Under the pieces are notes generated by a model. The model worked only from the letters and a program-made list of their open reading frames with translations. It searched no databases and was not told the origin of the DNA. A stretch of 64,000 bases of DNA from Allomyces arbusculus (taxonomy: Eukaryota; Blastocladiomycota; Blastocladiomycetes; Blastocladiales; Blastocladiaceae): assembly GCA_027604705.1 (NCBI GenBank), contig JADHYV010000076.1:1-64000 (forward strand), in the 5' to 3' direction. Of the stretch, positions 11,850-22,060 are shown in pieces. The position numbers and the translations under genes were made by a program. Every line of letters starts with the position of its first letter. The first letter of the stretch is position 1.

Positions 11850-12590
11850 GTATGACGTGCTGTCCCTGATTCTTCCACCACCTGACGAGCACCGCGCGTT
11901 TGTTAGGCGTCAGTCTGATGATGTGATCCTGTGCTTGCATAAGTGGACATTTTACTCACAAAGTTTGAGCAGTTGCGCGGTGTGCATTCTCTGTTTCATG
12001 ACGCGGTCTCGGTTGCCATTTCGCTGCTTCGTCGAGGTTTTGATTTGCAAATTGGTGATGACGAGTATAAGTCGTTTCTGTGGGAGCGCCTTGAACAATG
12101 ACCATCATCCATCATTGCTCACTGCACTCTCGCTCTCCAACATTTAAATCAGTTCTTCAATTCCACTCGAACTCATGCGGATTCTATCGCACAACTTGCG
12201 TCATCTGTCGCTGTACAAAGCGTATGATGCTGACTGGGACACTGGCCTGGAATGGGAGGTGTGGAGTGCATTCTTTGAGCTCGTCCCTTTGACTGTCATG
12301 GAGCTTCATTTGTGCGGCAACAATGTCGTGTGAGCTCCAGCTCCACGATTTGAATGTGCTCTTGGAACATTGGCCAGACACGCTGCAAGAGCTGAACGTC
12401 AAGTACAACGCGTTTCATCCCGACCATTGCACGGAAGAGCAAATAAAGCGGATCCTGCTGCTGCAGCAGGATGAGAAGCATTCTGCTTTGACTGAGGCGA
12501 TTCTCCCAAATTTGCATATGTTGGACACAGTCATGCATACCCTCATGACCGATGGGATTGTGGCGAGCATGATTCATTGTGCGCTTCTTT
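11850..12590 (+). pseudogene. Decayed LRR-like gene
   Basis: Three partial readings in different frames carry LRR-type text on the plus strand: FEQLRGVHSLFHDAV, then LRHLSLYKAYDADW with VMELHLCGNNV, then LEHWPDTLQELNVKYNAF. LPxTLxELxLxxN patterns of this kind are common in large fungal F-box/LRR families. At least two frame changes and an internal stop separate the pieces, and I could not find introns that join them cleanly, so I call it a relic. The last reading runs on into the first arm of the inverted repeat that follows. An intact gene with unusual introns is a less likely alternative. Confidence 0.38.
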
Positions 12591-12698
12591 CGCCCTCACG
12601 CAAAAAGTTGACCGTGTATGTGAGCAAAGCCGAAAAACAAGTGAAATGGCCAAAAACATTTTGGGTTCCCCAATGCAAAATGGGACAATTCAAAACGC

Positions 12699-12799
12699 AA
12701 AGTGGGAAATCCATGAACGAAGTGGGAAAAGAATGGACCAAAGTGGGGCAACCAGGCTATGAATTTGGGAAAGGAGCGGTCCAAAGTGAGACTGGCGTT
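12699..12799 (+). repeat. Fold-back repeat, left arm
   Basis: About 100 bp made of loosely repeated units around AAAGTGGGA. It matches the reverse complement of 13487-13586; for example ATGGACCAAAG and ATGAATTTGG occur in the same order in both arms. The arms are diverged, roughly two thirds identical by eye. The repeat character fades outward to about 12640. Confidence 0.65.
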
Positions 12800-13486
12800 C
12801 AGCATCTGGGAATGTGACCTTGTTGGTCGACTTCCCCAGAGCCATGTGGTGGTGAACACAGTTGCAAGGTGCAAAACAAGCACATTGCATTTTTGATGGG
12901 CGAGGCCCGTGGTTTTCTCCATTTTCTCGCGTGATTATGTAGCCAATTGACACTGTGCTTTGCTCCTAATGGGCTGGGCATCACATCTCCCACCTACCAC
13001 CCTACTCACTGCACAGCCTTCTCGTCGATCAAGCAGACGTTCGAGTGCAACGACATGGACCAGGGCCTGATCACGGAGCAGATTGAAGCGGCTTCGAGGC
13101 AGGTTACTGGTGAAAGCAATGGGTTGGATCTGGGAAGTGAACTGCTGGGTGCAGGCTATGATGCATGGGGAGCTGATGGGTCGTGTGCATGATGCCCCCG
13201 CCCCTGTGGCTGGCACCACGGGTGCGGGCGGGGCCGTCAAGTGAGGCCGCGGGTGCTGCTGGTGGTGGTGTGGGTGCAGGTACTGTTTGAGTGATGTGGT
13301 GTTTTGGGTGTCAATGCTGATTTTCACTTTTGTCGTGTGGCGCGTTTTTTCTTTCGATGTGCACCATGTGGAGTGCCCTGGGCGTGAAGAAGATTCGAAT
13401 CCATTCCCTGTTTTCTTGTTCTTGGCTCCGTTCTGGGCTGGTCAGGGACAGAACGCTGGAGAACACCAGCACGTCCCACTTCAAAC

Positions 13487-13586
13487 AGCCAAGTCCCACT
13501 TTGAACCACTCATTTTCCAAATTCATCTCTGGGCTGTCCCGCTTTGGTCCATACCTTTTCCAAACGCTTGAAGCTTTTCCCACATT
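13487..13586 (-). repeat. Fold-back repeat, right arm
   Basis: This is the inverted partner of 12699-12799, about 690 bp away. The same degenerate TCCCACTTT-type unit continues with irregular spacing to about 13800, so the right side is longer than the left. No transposase frame or target duplication was found. Confidence 0.65.
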
Positions 13587-13800
13587 GGAGCACATGTTTC
13601 CCAAGTGATTTTGGGCGTCCCAAATTGACATCAGTGGTCCCACATTATGCCTACTGGTCCCAGTTTGCATTTCAATTGTTCCATCTGTTTTCAAAAAATC
13701 GCAGAATGATTGCAATGTCCCACCTTTGCTCCTGCCTAGTCCCAATTGAGACCCCTGCTGTCCCATATGGTTGATGCTTGTCCCACTTTGAACCTGAAAA

Positions 13801-14772
13801 GGAGTAGGTGCGAGCCTGTCCGTTCAGACTGAGGATGGCAGCAGTAAATCAATTGCCATTGCAGTGATTCCTCACTTCTTCCCTACCCGGTGAGACTCAC
13901 ATTGCAGCCTTCACTTGCTGACACCCATTTGCAGCTTCTCCCCAACCTGGGCAATTCCTCAGTGCCTCCATGGTGGTACACCAATGCTTCAGATGAAAAT
14001 GACCGTGAGTTGGACAGACCCTTGTCCACTTTCAAGACATGGTCAACACAAGGTTTCAACATGGGCACCTTCGTAAGACACAGGTTATGGTCTTGATTGA
14101 TATAGCGAAACGGAAATTGCCAAATGTAAATCTCAAAGATAGCGCCCATGCATCTCTTCAACAGTCACAACAGAGGAATTTGAAGGGGCAGCATGGCTGA
14201 TTCTCAAGTCGGGTCGTCTGTGTTAAGAATGCAACTGTCTTGCTGAGAGAGCTGCATCAAGCTGTACCTGGCTCATGTCATGGAATAGGTTTGCAGCGAG
14301 CATCGACCTGCCCTCCTGCTGCATTCCTTCTCATTCCTTAAGTGGAATGTGTTGAGGAAACAAGGATCTTGTGCCCAACAAAGCAGAGCTTCTCATAGAT
14401 AAGAAGAGAGTTTGAACCCCTACCATTGCGCCTTCTGCAAAAAATGTCGCTAACCGCAAGCATCAACGACACGTTTTATGTGGTGTCAGGCGGTCAGGCC
14501 GTGACAATTTCAAGAGGAGAATCGAGCTCCTGCCCCACGAAGTTAACAGCCTGGAATTCGATGTGCTTCCATCACTGTCCTTGGCATATCTGAGGGAGCA
14601 CAGAGTTGTTGAATGTGATTGGGGAGGAGGGACGTGGGAAGCGCGAGGGAGGGGGTCAAACGCCAAATGTGAAACGCGGCAACAAAACGTGCGAACTGTA
14701 CGTCGTGAAGTTGGCAACAAAAACTAGGATGAATTGTCTTGCACGACACTTACGCCACGAGCCTCCGCCCGC
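13801..14772. other. Intergenic, nothing seen
   Basis: AT-richer DNA between the repeat cluster and the SppA stop codon. No open frame with recognisable content on either strand. Confidence 0.5.
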
Positions 14773-17189
14773 TTAGAACCGCACTTCACCCGCATCCATT
14801 TCCACGCGCACCTGCGGGCCGGCACCCTGCACGCCAGCCCATGTCTCCAACCGCGCGCGCAGCCCGCGCCAAAACAAATCGGCCAGATCCATGCCCAACT
14901 GCTGCTCCTTGAGCAACTCCTGGAACGATTTCTGCCGCGGGAACTGCTTGACGCGCACCGTCACGTCCTCGGGCAACTCTGGCAGATCCACCAGGTCAGC
15001 CGACTTGCCCGTCGGATGCGCGTGTTTCGAATCGGTTGCGATCACCTTGTGAGGCTCTGGATGTGCATGCAAGTCGGCGTCCTTGTGCTTCGGCGACTCG
15101 GGTGCGTCCTCGGGCTCCTTCCACGGCATGTTCTTGGCCAGGTCGCGCTTGACCGCAGCGAATCGTGGCTCCGCCTGTCGGTCGCGCAGTTCCGGACGTC
15201 GCTTGACCGCCAATTGCGCGGCGAGGTGAACCGCGTCGTGAACACCGCCGAGAACGTCGACGAGACCGACGGCGTGCGCAGCACGGCCCGTATACACGCG
15301 TCCGCCCGCGAGCGGTTTCACCACGTCGAGCGGCATGTGCCGGCCCTCAGAGACAATGGTCAGGAAGCGCGCGTACATGTCGTCGACGGCCGCGCGGTAC
15401 CGCGCGAGCGCCTGAGGGTCGGCGTGCCGGTCGTGCAGGATCGAATTGACTTGCGTCGCCTTGGAAAAGTGCACTTCGTCGACGGTCACGCCGATCTTGT
15501 CGAGCAGGTCGGGCGAGATGTAGGGTTGCAAAGCAGCGACACCGATCGAGCCGGTGATGGTCCCGGGCATCGCGACGATCGCGTCAGCTGAGGCGGAGAG
15601 GTAGTACCCGCCGCTGGCGCTCTTTCATGTCGTGATCATGGAGAATGGTCTTGTAAGTTAATTCGAAAAGAAAAAATGGGATGCAAGGAGACGCGTACCA
15701 TGCCAGCGTACGACGCGACAACGGGCTTGCCCGTCGTCTTCTGAATCCGGCGCACCACGCCATGCAGCGTATCGCTCGCGACCACGTCGCCACCGGGTGA
15801 CGACACGCGCAAGACAATCGCATCGACCGTCGGATCCAGCGCGGCCTCGCGCAGCGCGCGCGCCACGTGGCTCGCCGCATACTTGGCGCCGTGCCGCGTA
15901 ATCTGGTCGAGCACATAGACCATGGCGACCGTCACAGGTCGCGTCGGGACCGTGCCCTTCTCCTGCGCCTGCTTCAACCGATCAATCGCGATCTCCGTCT
16001 TGCGCACGCGCAAATAATGCGCGATCGACTTGGCCGGGACCCGGATCAAGTAGGCTGTCAGGTCGTCGCGGTAACCGAGCCCATCGACGAGCCCGTACTG
16101 CACGGCCTCGGTGCCCGTCAGCGGGCCAAGCGCGACGAGGTCCTTCAGGGCAGTGACGCGGTCCGGGAAGGACGTGGCCAAGTGGCCGTCCATATGGCGC
16201 AGGTTCACGCGCGAGTGCGCAATCGATTCGAGCATTTGGTCATTGAGGTCGCCGAGTAGCGTGACCAGGTCCTCTTTTTGCTGCGGCGGGAATTTCTCGT
16301 GCGTGAACCGCGACAAGACCGACTTGTGCTCCTCGCGCGTCTCGGCGCGCGCCGTGATCCCGACACGGTCGAGCAGTCGCTTGACAAACTGTTCAAGGGG
16401 AGGATGGGAGTCAAGGGATCAGTACCGATTCGTGGTCGGAATGGCTACTCTTTATGGTACACAACGTACTGGCGTCACACTGCTCATGCCGATCAGCCCC
16501 AACGACGACGCCGGCTGGGCAATAATCTTGTCAAACGCGCTGGCCAAGAAATACTGGCTCTGATTCTCAAACGTCTCGGCAAACGCGAGCACGACCGCCT
16601 GGTCGCCAAACTGGTCAGCCTTGGCCAGCTTGAACTCCTCGACCGCATCGCGCAACTCCTGCAACTGCGCAAACTGCAACGGTGCGCCCGCGACCCCGTC
16701 GTCGACGAACCGGCACACGAGCCCGCGCACGCGCTTGTCCTCCTTACCAAGCCGAATTGCCTGGATCGCGTCGTATAGCGAAATGGGCGTCACGGGCGTC
16801 TCTTCTTGGCCGGCGAGTCGCGCGCGGAGGAAACCAGAGAGCCCACCCTGTTCGCGCGCGTCCTCGACAATCGACCCGTTCGAGTACCGCCAGTGCAGGA
16901 TTGTGCCGTCGACCATGCGGTCGCGGCGACGCTGCTGCATGTATTGCAGGACCGACGAGGAAATGAAGTAGGCCACGGAAAAGCCCACGACCACCGTGCG
17001 GAATGCCGGACGACGCTTCCACAGCGCGCCCAGGCGCGAGCCGGGTGGCGCGTTCGGGCCGCTGGCGTTCGGGTTCGCGCTCGCGCTTGGATTCGGGCCA
17101 GCCGCGCCTTGAGCAGTCGAACCTGCAGCATCGTTGGCATTTGGTACTGGCTTGCCGGCCTGGGGCGGTGGATCGCGCGGCGGAGACAT
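14773..17189 (-). CDS. SppA-type signal peptide peptidase (protease IV, family S49)
   Basis: Three exons: 17189-16470, 16388-15699 and 15621-14773, giving 752 residues. The protein has a Pro/Ala/Asn-rich N-terminus, one transmembrane segment (RTVVVGFSVAYFI) and two tandem SppA domains. The general-base Lys lies in HKSVLSRF, aligning with YKSAVEPF of E. coli SppA. The nucleophile Ser lies in SASGGYYLS, rebuilt only when the intron 15622-15698 is removed. Both catalytic residues are therefore present, in the double-domain layout of bacterial and plastid SppA. The family cleaves leftover signal peptides in the membrane. In a fungus an organellar (mitochondrial) site is possible but unproven. The 3' end is about 6 kb from any other gene; the 5' end is head to head with the gene at 17732. 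Confidence 0.88.
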
Positions 17190-17731
17190 GGCTGGTACGT
17201 TCGCACTGCTTGCTGCTTCGTGCTTGCTGCTGGGTCGCTAGTTGCTGGTCGCTGGTCGCTGGAGCGAGGAGATCGTGGATGCTTGTTGAGCAGATCGTTC
17301 AACTTCAAGTCGGCGACGCGCCGGTGTGTGTAAACACCGAGTGGAAGCATCAACAAGGGCTGACTGATCGCGCGAAGCCAGCAGAAAAACTGGTGGGAGC
17401 TGCGCCACGGGGAGTCCACGTCAGACGCGTCTCGCTGCGCACGCGCTACACACGTACCTCTTGATCACGGCACCGTGTCTCTCGTCTCGCGCTTCCACCA
17501 TCTCGCTCATCGCGATACAGTTCACAAGGCAGCGCACGTTGGACACCGCCGATCCGCCCGAGCGTGCTGTAACCTTCGCTCGTAACTTGACGCATCGCTT
17601 TGCTCTCGACAATTCAAGTCGCCTGGCGCTTGAACTGAGCCGCCGCTGCCCTCCTCGTCGCCTCACAGCGCAATCAGCCCATCACGCCCGTCCACCCGAA
17701 TCTGCACCTCCTCCACTCAAGCTCTCACAAG
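17190..17731. promoter_or_regulatory. Bidirectional promoter, SppA and condensation-like gene
   Basis: A 540 bp gap between two divergent start codons. No open frame with coding character. Both genes must be controlled from here. Confidence 0.55.
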
Positions 17732-20700
17732 ATGAGCTCGGTTGGCGGCCAGCGGTACCGCGACCCGATCGTGCAACGCGCTAGCTCCATACACCAGTCC
17801 CTCTCGGCCCTTCACCAAGTCGACCCGGCCACCACTGCCAATCCGGGCGCCCCACCCGCGCCGACCGCACCCAAGCCGCCACTCCGGCGTCCATCGTTCC
17901 CAGTCACCTCGAATTCGGTCGACCCGACGGCACGTTCCATGCGCCCGACCAGATCCACGACCAACCTGACCGCTGCCAATGACTCCACTTCGAGCCGCCA
18001 CCTCAACACAGTCGACGCTGGCGATGCGAGTCGCGCTGCCACACGGTCACTGTCCCAGCGCCGCGTCGTGGTCGTTGCCGCCGAGGATTCGCACCCTGCG
18101 CGCCCGCCGTCGTCCACTGCCACGCACCACGCCACCCCACCCGCGAAGAAGCCCGGGAAGGGGCGGCTCTTCAAGTCACTCGACTCCCTGACCGCGCACC
18201 GCACCGTCGCGGCAACCGTCACCGAACACCGGCACGCGCCGCCCTCGCCACCGACCCGCGGACGAACGCCCATCCGCGCTCCGGCTCCATTGCCGGCGGG
18301 CGCAACGACTGCCGCAATTGCCAAGTCGCTCGGGTCGCTCGTCGCGCCGCCGCAGGGTAACCTCCCCGGTTCGTCGCGGCCGCCGTCGCGCGCGCGCCGC
18401 GCAAGCGTGCATGCTTCTGAGCGCGCGGCGGGAACGACACCGACGTGGTCCCGCGCAGTCGTGCAGGAGCCCGGGCGCGGGTTCGAGGTCGTCTCAGTGC
18501 ATCCGGTCAAGCCGGCGACGCCGTCGAGGCACGCAGTGTACGATGGAGCGCCTGGAACGAGGCGGCGGTCCAAGTCGGTCGACCGCGGCAGCTTGGGGGT
18601 GTTGGACGAGCGGCCGCGAGAGCTGGACGACGATGAGAGTGCGCGGGCCGTGTTGGTTGAGGACGCGAGGGAGGATGCGCGAAGCGAGGTGAGACAGACG
18701 TTCGCGACGCCGCTGCTCAGCGAGCTCGTGTCGATTGACTCGGTTGGCTCGATCGAGCTGGTGTCCAAGGTCGCGGAGCGGGCCAAGTCGCCGCCGACAT
18801 GTGCGTTCAGTTCTGGGTGTATCACTGCTTTATCTTTGTCAAGACTCATTGAGGTTCTCGTTTTAGATCGCGCAGCGTCGGTTGTCCCGAATTCAATGGA
18901 CAACTCGGTTCGAGCCAAACATGCCGGACCAGTTCCAAGTACTGCCGTCCTGGTTCCGATTCCCAATCACGCCAACGCACAGATTGGGTCTGCGTCGAAC
19001 GACGAAACGCATAGCCCACCGGCCATCTCGCGAATGCTCGACGATCGCGCGTTCGCACTGCCCCAGCGCTCCATGAGCGTCGCGGCCGACGCCAACGCGA
19101 TGACGACGGTGCCCGCCAACGCATCGACACCGGCCCCCGCCAACGCACCGACACAGGCTCCCGAAAATGACGCGCCTGCGCCATCTACCGCAGCAACCGA
19201 GTTGTCCCCGACCGCGAGCACAGGCGCCAATTCCGACGCGCCGGGCTCGGCATCCGTCACGTCCCCCGTCTCACCGCGCCCGGCACCGGTTCCACCACCC
19301 CCCACGCTCGCCGACCTCGTCACGCCCGACACGGACCCGGAGGACATGGACGAGCGCGTCGTCTACCCAGCCACGGCACACCAGCAGTTCATTTACCAGC
19401 AGCTGCACGGCAGCGACAGCAATGACACGGATGAGCTCGCCGCCACATCCAAGCAAGTCGACACGCCGCCGGCACCGGCGAGTCTCGTGTGCGCGTACCA
19501 GCTGCGCGTGCCCATTCACGCGGCACTCCTCGTGCAGTGCATCCGGCGCGTCGTGCGCGTGCACCGTGTCCTCTCGACGACCCTCTCGCGCAACCCGCGC
19601 ATCATTGACTCGGATATCGAGGCCCACGTCAACCCCGCCGCCGACCCGCCGATTAACGTGCACACTCTGCCGAAGGGCGCTGACTGGGACGTCGCGTGCG
19701 AGCCCGTACACCGGCTCGCGCAACAGCATGCCGACCTGCTCGTGCAGCGAATCTCCGACCCCAACACGGTCCCACTCACGGCCATCCAGTCGCTTGCGCC
19801 GCTCACCGTGTTCTTGCACGTCGACGCAGCTTCCAGCGAGGCGCGGCTTTCACTGGTCGCGTCGTCAGCAGTCGCCGACGAGCGGTCGCTCGACACGGTC
19901 GCGGGTCACGTAATGCACACGTACACGTGGGCCGCCGCCAAGGGCTTCCGTGCCAAATCATTCGCGAGCGTCCCCGTGCCCGCGATCCTCAACATGTCGT
20001 CGTCCAAGGCCGCGCAATGCTCGACCTGGTTCCCGTCCATCATGCCGCGGCCCAGTACTGATTTCCTCGACTTCGCGCAGGACGCAGCGGATGCCGTGGC
20101 TGCGGCGCCACGGACGGCCGATGCGGCGGCCGCGTTTTTCCGCGCGCAGGTGCTTGAGCCGCGCAAAGCTGATGTGGATGTGCCAAGGCGCGCGCACCTG
20201 GAAAAGGAAATGGCGCGTCTTGAGGGGGAGAAACGCGCCAAGGAGGCGCAACACGCTTCGATTGTTTCGCGGATGGCTGTGCTCGAGTTGGATTTGCAAC
20301 AGACGGAGACGGCGCGTGCGCGACTCGAGGCCGCGGAACGCGCGGGGCCTGGAGCCAAGGGGTCGGCCGTGTACCGCGACGAGCTCGGGCAGACAATTGA
20401 AATTAACGAGGAAATGCGGGCCACATTGTTGCGTACGGTGCTCGGTGCGCCCGTTCTCGCGAATGGCGCCACGGCCGATATGACCGGGAAGGAACCCGCG
20501 TCCGAGGCCGACTTGCTGCGGCTTCTGCTGGAGCGGCACGGGGTCGCCGACTCGGCGGCCGCCAAGCTCACGCACTATACGCTCGAGGCCTTTGCCGAGC
20601 TCAAGGAAGTCGACATCGTGCAAACACACGGGATCGTCGGGCGCGAGCGGCGCAAAGTGCTCGCGCTCATCGACTATGTGCGCAACCGCATCACCGAGGC

Positions 20701-22060
20701 CGTGCAAGCGCACGCGCGCGTCAAGTACGACCTCGAGCGCGCGACCTTGCGTTTACGGCGCGATCTGGCCGCACAGCGCGCCCTGCTCAAGCAACGCGCT
20801 GCCGATATTGACAAGCTCGCCCACGTCATCTTGCAGTACAATAACCTGATCCACCCGCCGCTGTTCTTCTCGCTGACACCGCCCGCAGCCCTACCCCCAC
20901 GGCTGGGCGACGGGCATACGCCGTACCCGTCGCTTGCGGATTTGGGCCACGACGATCCGAGTCGCGCGCCGCCGCCGATGCTCACGTTCCACATGGACTT
21001 GCCGCGCGCGCTCGTGCGGTCGCTGTCGCGGTACGCGCGCGAGTTTTGCTCGCCGAAAAGAACCTCCACCCAATCACCCACCACCGCTCCGCGTCCGGTT
21101 GACGTGGACGACGATGACGATGACGACGAACGCACCGCGTATGTCGTCCTCGCCCTCTACGCGATCCTCGTTCAACACATCACGGGCGCCGGCACGTTCG
21201 TCCTCGGCCTGCGCCAATCGCTGCGGCATGCGCGCGTACATAACGGGTGCGCCGTCGGCCCGGCACTCGCCATCACCGTGCCCGTGAAACTCGACCTGCG
21301 CGACCTGGCCACGCCGCTGCACGTGCTCGTCGCACGGGTTGCGGCTCAGGCGCGGGACGTGGCCGCGCGCGCACCGCAACTCGCGATCGCCGAGCCGGAA
21401 CTCTACGCGTCGCTTGCGGCCGCGGTCCGCGAAAAGCACGAGGCACGAGAACTTGAGTTGCCTGAGTCCGGGCCCGCGGCGGATCCGGCGGCCGCGGCGG
21501 ATGCGGCGGCCGCGGCAGTAGGTGCAAGGCCGCCGATTGTGTTTGAGTGGACGGCGCCGCCGCTCGCGCGGTTTTTGGCACAGCAGGGGGTCACGGCAGA
21601 TATGATTCTCGAGCCCCCCGCCGCTGCCATCGGCGGGACGGAGACGGCGTGTCGCGTCGACAAGGTGGTCGCGTACGACACGCACCGCACCCCACCGGAT
21701 TTGGAGTTGCGCGGCGTGGATACGGGCGACGACCATGTCCGGATCCGACTCGCCGCGCGGCGCGACGTCCCGCCGCGAGTCGCCGAGCGGTGGGTCGCAA
21801 AATTCCAGTACTTGCTCGAGGGCGTGGATGTTGCGCAGCGGTCGGTCACGATCGCGAGTATGATTTCGCGGTTTTATCATTCGGCGTGGCGGAACGAGGG
21901 GACCGCGATGGAGCTCGTGGGCGCACCGGCCATGTCGATGGGGTCAATGGCGTCGCTTGACGATGTATCGGCTGGGATGGGGCCGGGGAAACAGCGTGCG
22001 GCGACGCCGCCGCCGGGGAGCATTGCCGAGCTTCGCGCGAGTATTGCACAGTGGCTCTGA
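17732..22060 (+). CDS. Degenerate condensation-domain protein with inserted coiled coils and SAM-like domain
   Basis: Two exons, 17732-18800 and 18867-22060 (the 66-nt GTGCGT...TTTTAG intron is in frame), give 1420 residues. Residues 1-510 are low-complexity. At about 520-760 lies the N-terminal half of an NRPS-type condensation fold, beginning YPATAHQQFIYQQLH, where the catalytic HHxxxDG motif is replaced by SSAVADE. Coiled coil covers about 785-870. A SAM-like helical domain follows (AFAELKEVDI, GRERRKVLALIDYV), then more coiled coil. The C-terminal condensation half is at about 1060-1300 (AYVVLALYAILVQHITG, GPALAITVPVKLDL). There are no adenylation or carrier domains, so it is not a peptide synthetase. 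Loss of the catalytic His suggests a scaffold or binding role, which is inference. The SAM-like and coiled-coil parts suggest oligomerisation. Confidence 0.75.
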   Translation: MSSVGGQRYRDPIVQRASSIHQSLSALHQVDPATTANPGAPPAPTAPKPPLRRPSFPVTSNSVDPTARSMRPTRSTTNLTAANDSTSSRHLNTVDAGDASRAATRSLSQRRVVVVAAEDSHPARPPSSTATHHATPPAKKPGKGRLFKSLDSLTAHRTVAATVTEHRHAPPSPPTRGRTPIRAPAPLPAGATTAAIAKSLGSLVAPPQGNLPGSSRPPSRARRASVHASERAAGTTPTWSRAVVQEPGRGFEVVSVHPVKPATPSRHAVYDGAPGTRRRSKSVDRGSLGVLDERPRELDDDESARAVLVEDAREDARSEVRQTFATPLLSELVSIDSVGSIELVSKVAERAKSPPTCAFSSGCITALSLSRLIEVLVLDRAASVVPNSMDNSVRAKHAGPVPSTAVLVPIPNHANAQIGSASNDETHSPPAISRMLDDRAFALPQRSMSVAADANAMTTVPANASTPAPANAPTQAPENDAPAPSTAATELSPTASTGANSDAPGSASVTSPVSPRPAPVPPPPTLADLVTPDTDPEDMDERVVYPATAHQQFIYQQLHGSDSNDTDELAATSKQVDTPPAPASLVCAYQLRVPIHAALLVQCIRRVVRVHRVLSTTLSRNPRIIDSDIEAHVNPAADPPINVHTLPKGADWDVACEPVHRLAQQHADLLVQRISDPNTVPLTAIQSLAPLTVFLHVDAASSEARLSLVASSAVADERSLDTVAGHVMHTYTWAAAKGFRAKSFASVPVPAILNMSSSKAAQCSTWFPSIMPRPSTDFLDFAQDAADAVAAAPRTADAAAAFFRAQVLEPRKADVDVPRRAHLEKEMARLEGEKRAKEAQHASIVSRMAVLELDLQQTETARARLEAAERAGPGAKGSAVYRDELGQTIEINEEMRATLLRTVLGAPVLANGATADMTGKEPASEADLLRLLLERHGVADSAAAKLTHYTLEAFAELKEVDIVQTHGIVGRERRKVLALIDYVRNRITEAVQAHARVKYDLERATLRLRRDLAAQRALLKQRAADIDKLAHVILQYNNLIHPPLFFSLTPPAALPPRLGDGHTPYPSLADLGHDDPSRAPPPMLTFHMDLPRALVRSLSRYAREFCSPKRTSTQSPTTAPRPVDVDDDDDDDERTAYVVLALYAILVQHITGAGTFVLGLRQSLRHARVHNGCAVGPALAITVPVKLDLRDLATPLHVLVARVAAQARDVAARAPQLAIAEPELYASLAAAVREKHEARELELPESGPAADPAAAADAAAAAVGARPPIVFEWTAPPLARFLAQQGVTADMILEPPAAAIGGTETACRVDKVVAYDTHRTPPDLELRGVDTGDDHVRIRLAARRDVPPRVAERWVAKFQYLLEGVDVAQRSVTIASMISRFYHSAWRNEGTAMELVGAPAMSMGSMASLDDVSAGMGPGKQRAATPPPGSIAELRASIAQWL

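Noticed and set aside
9339-14772. Search for mobile-element proteins in the gene-poor stretch
   Set aside because: No reverse transcriptase, integrase or transposase motifs were found in any frame. Only the fold-back repeat and LRR relic are supported.
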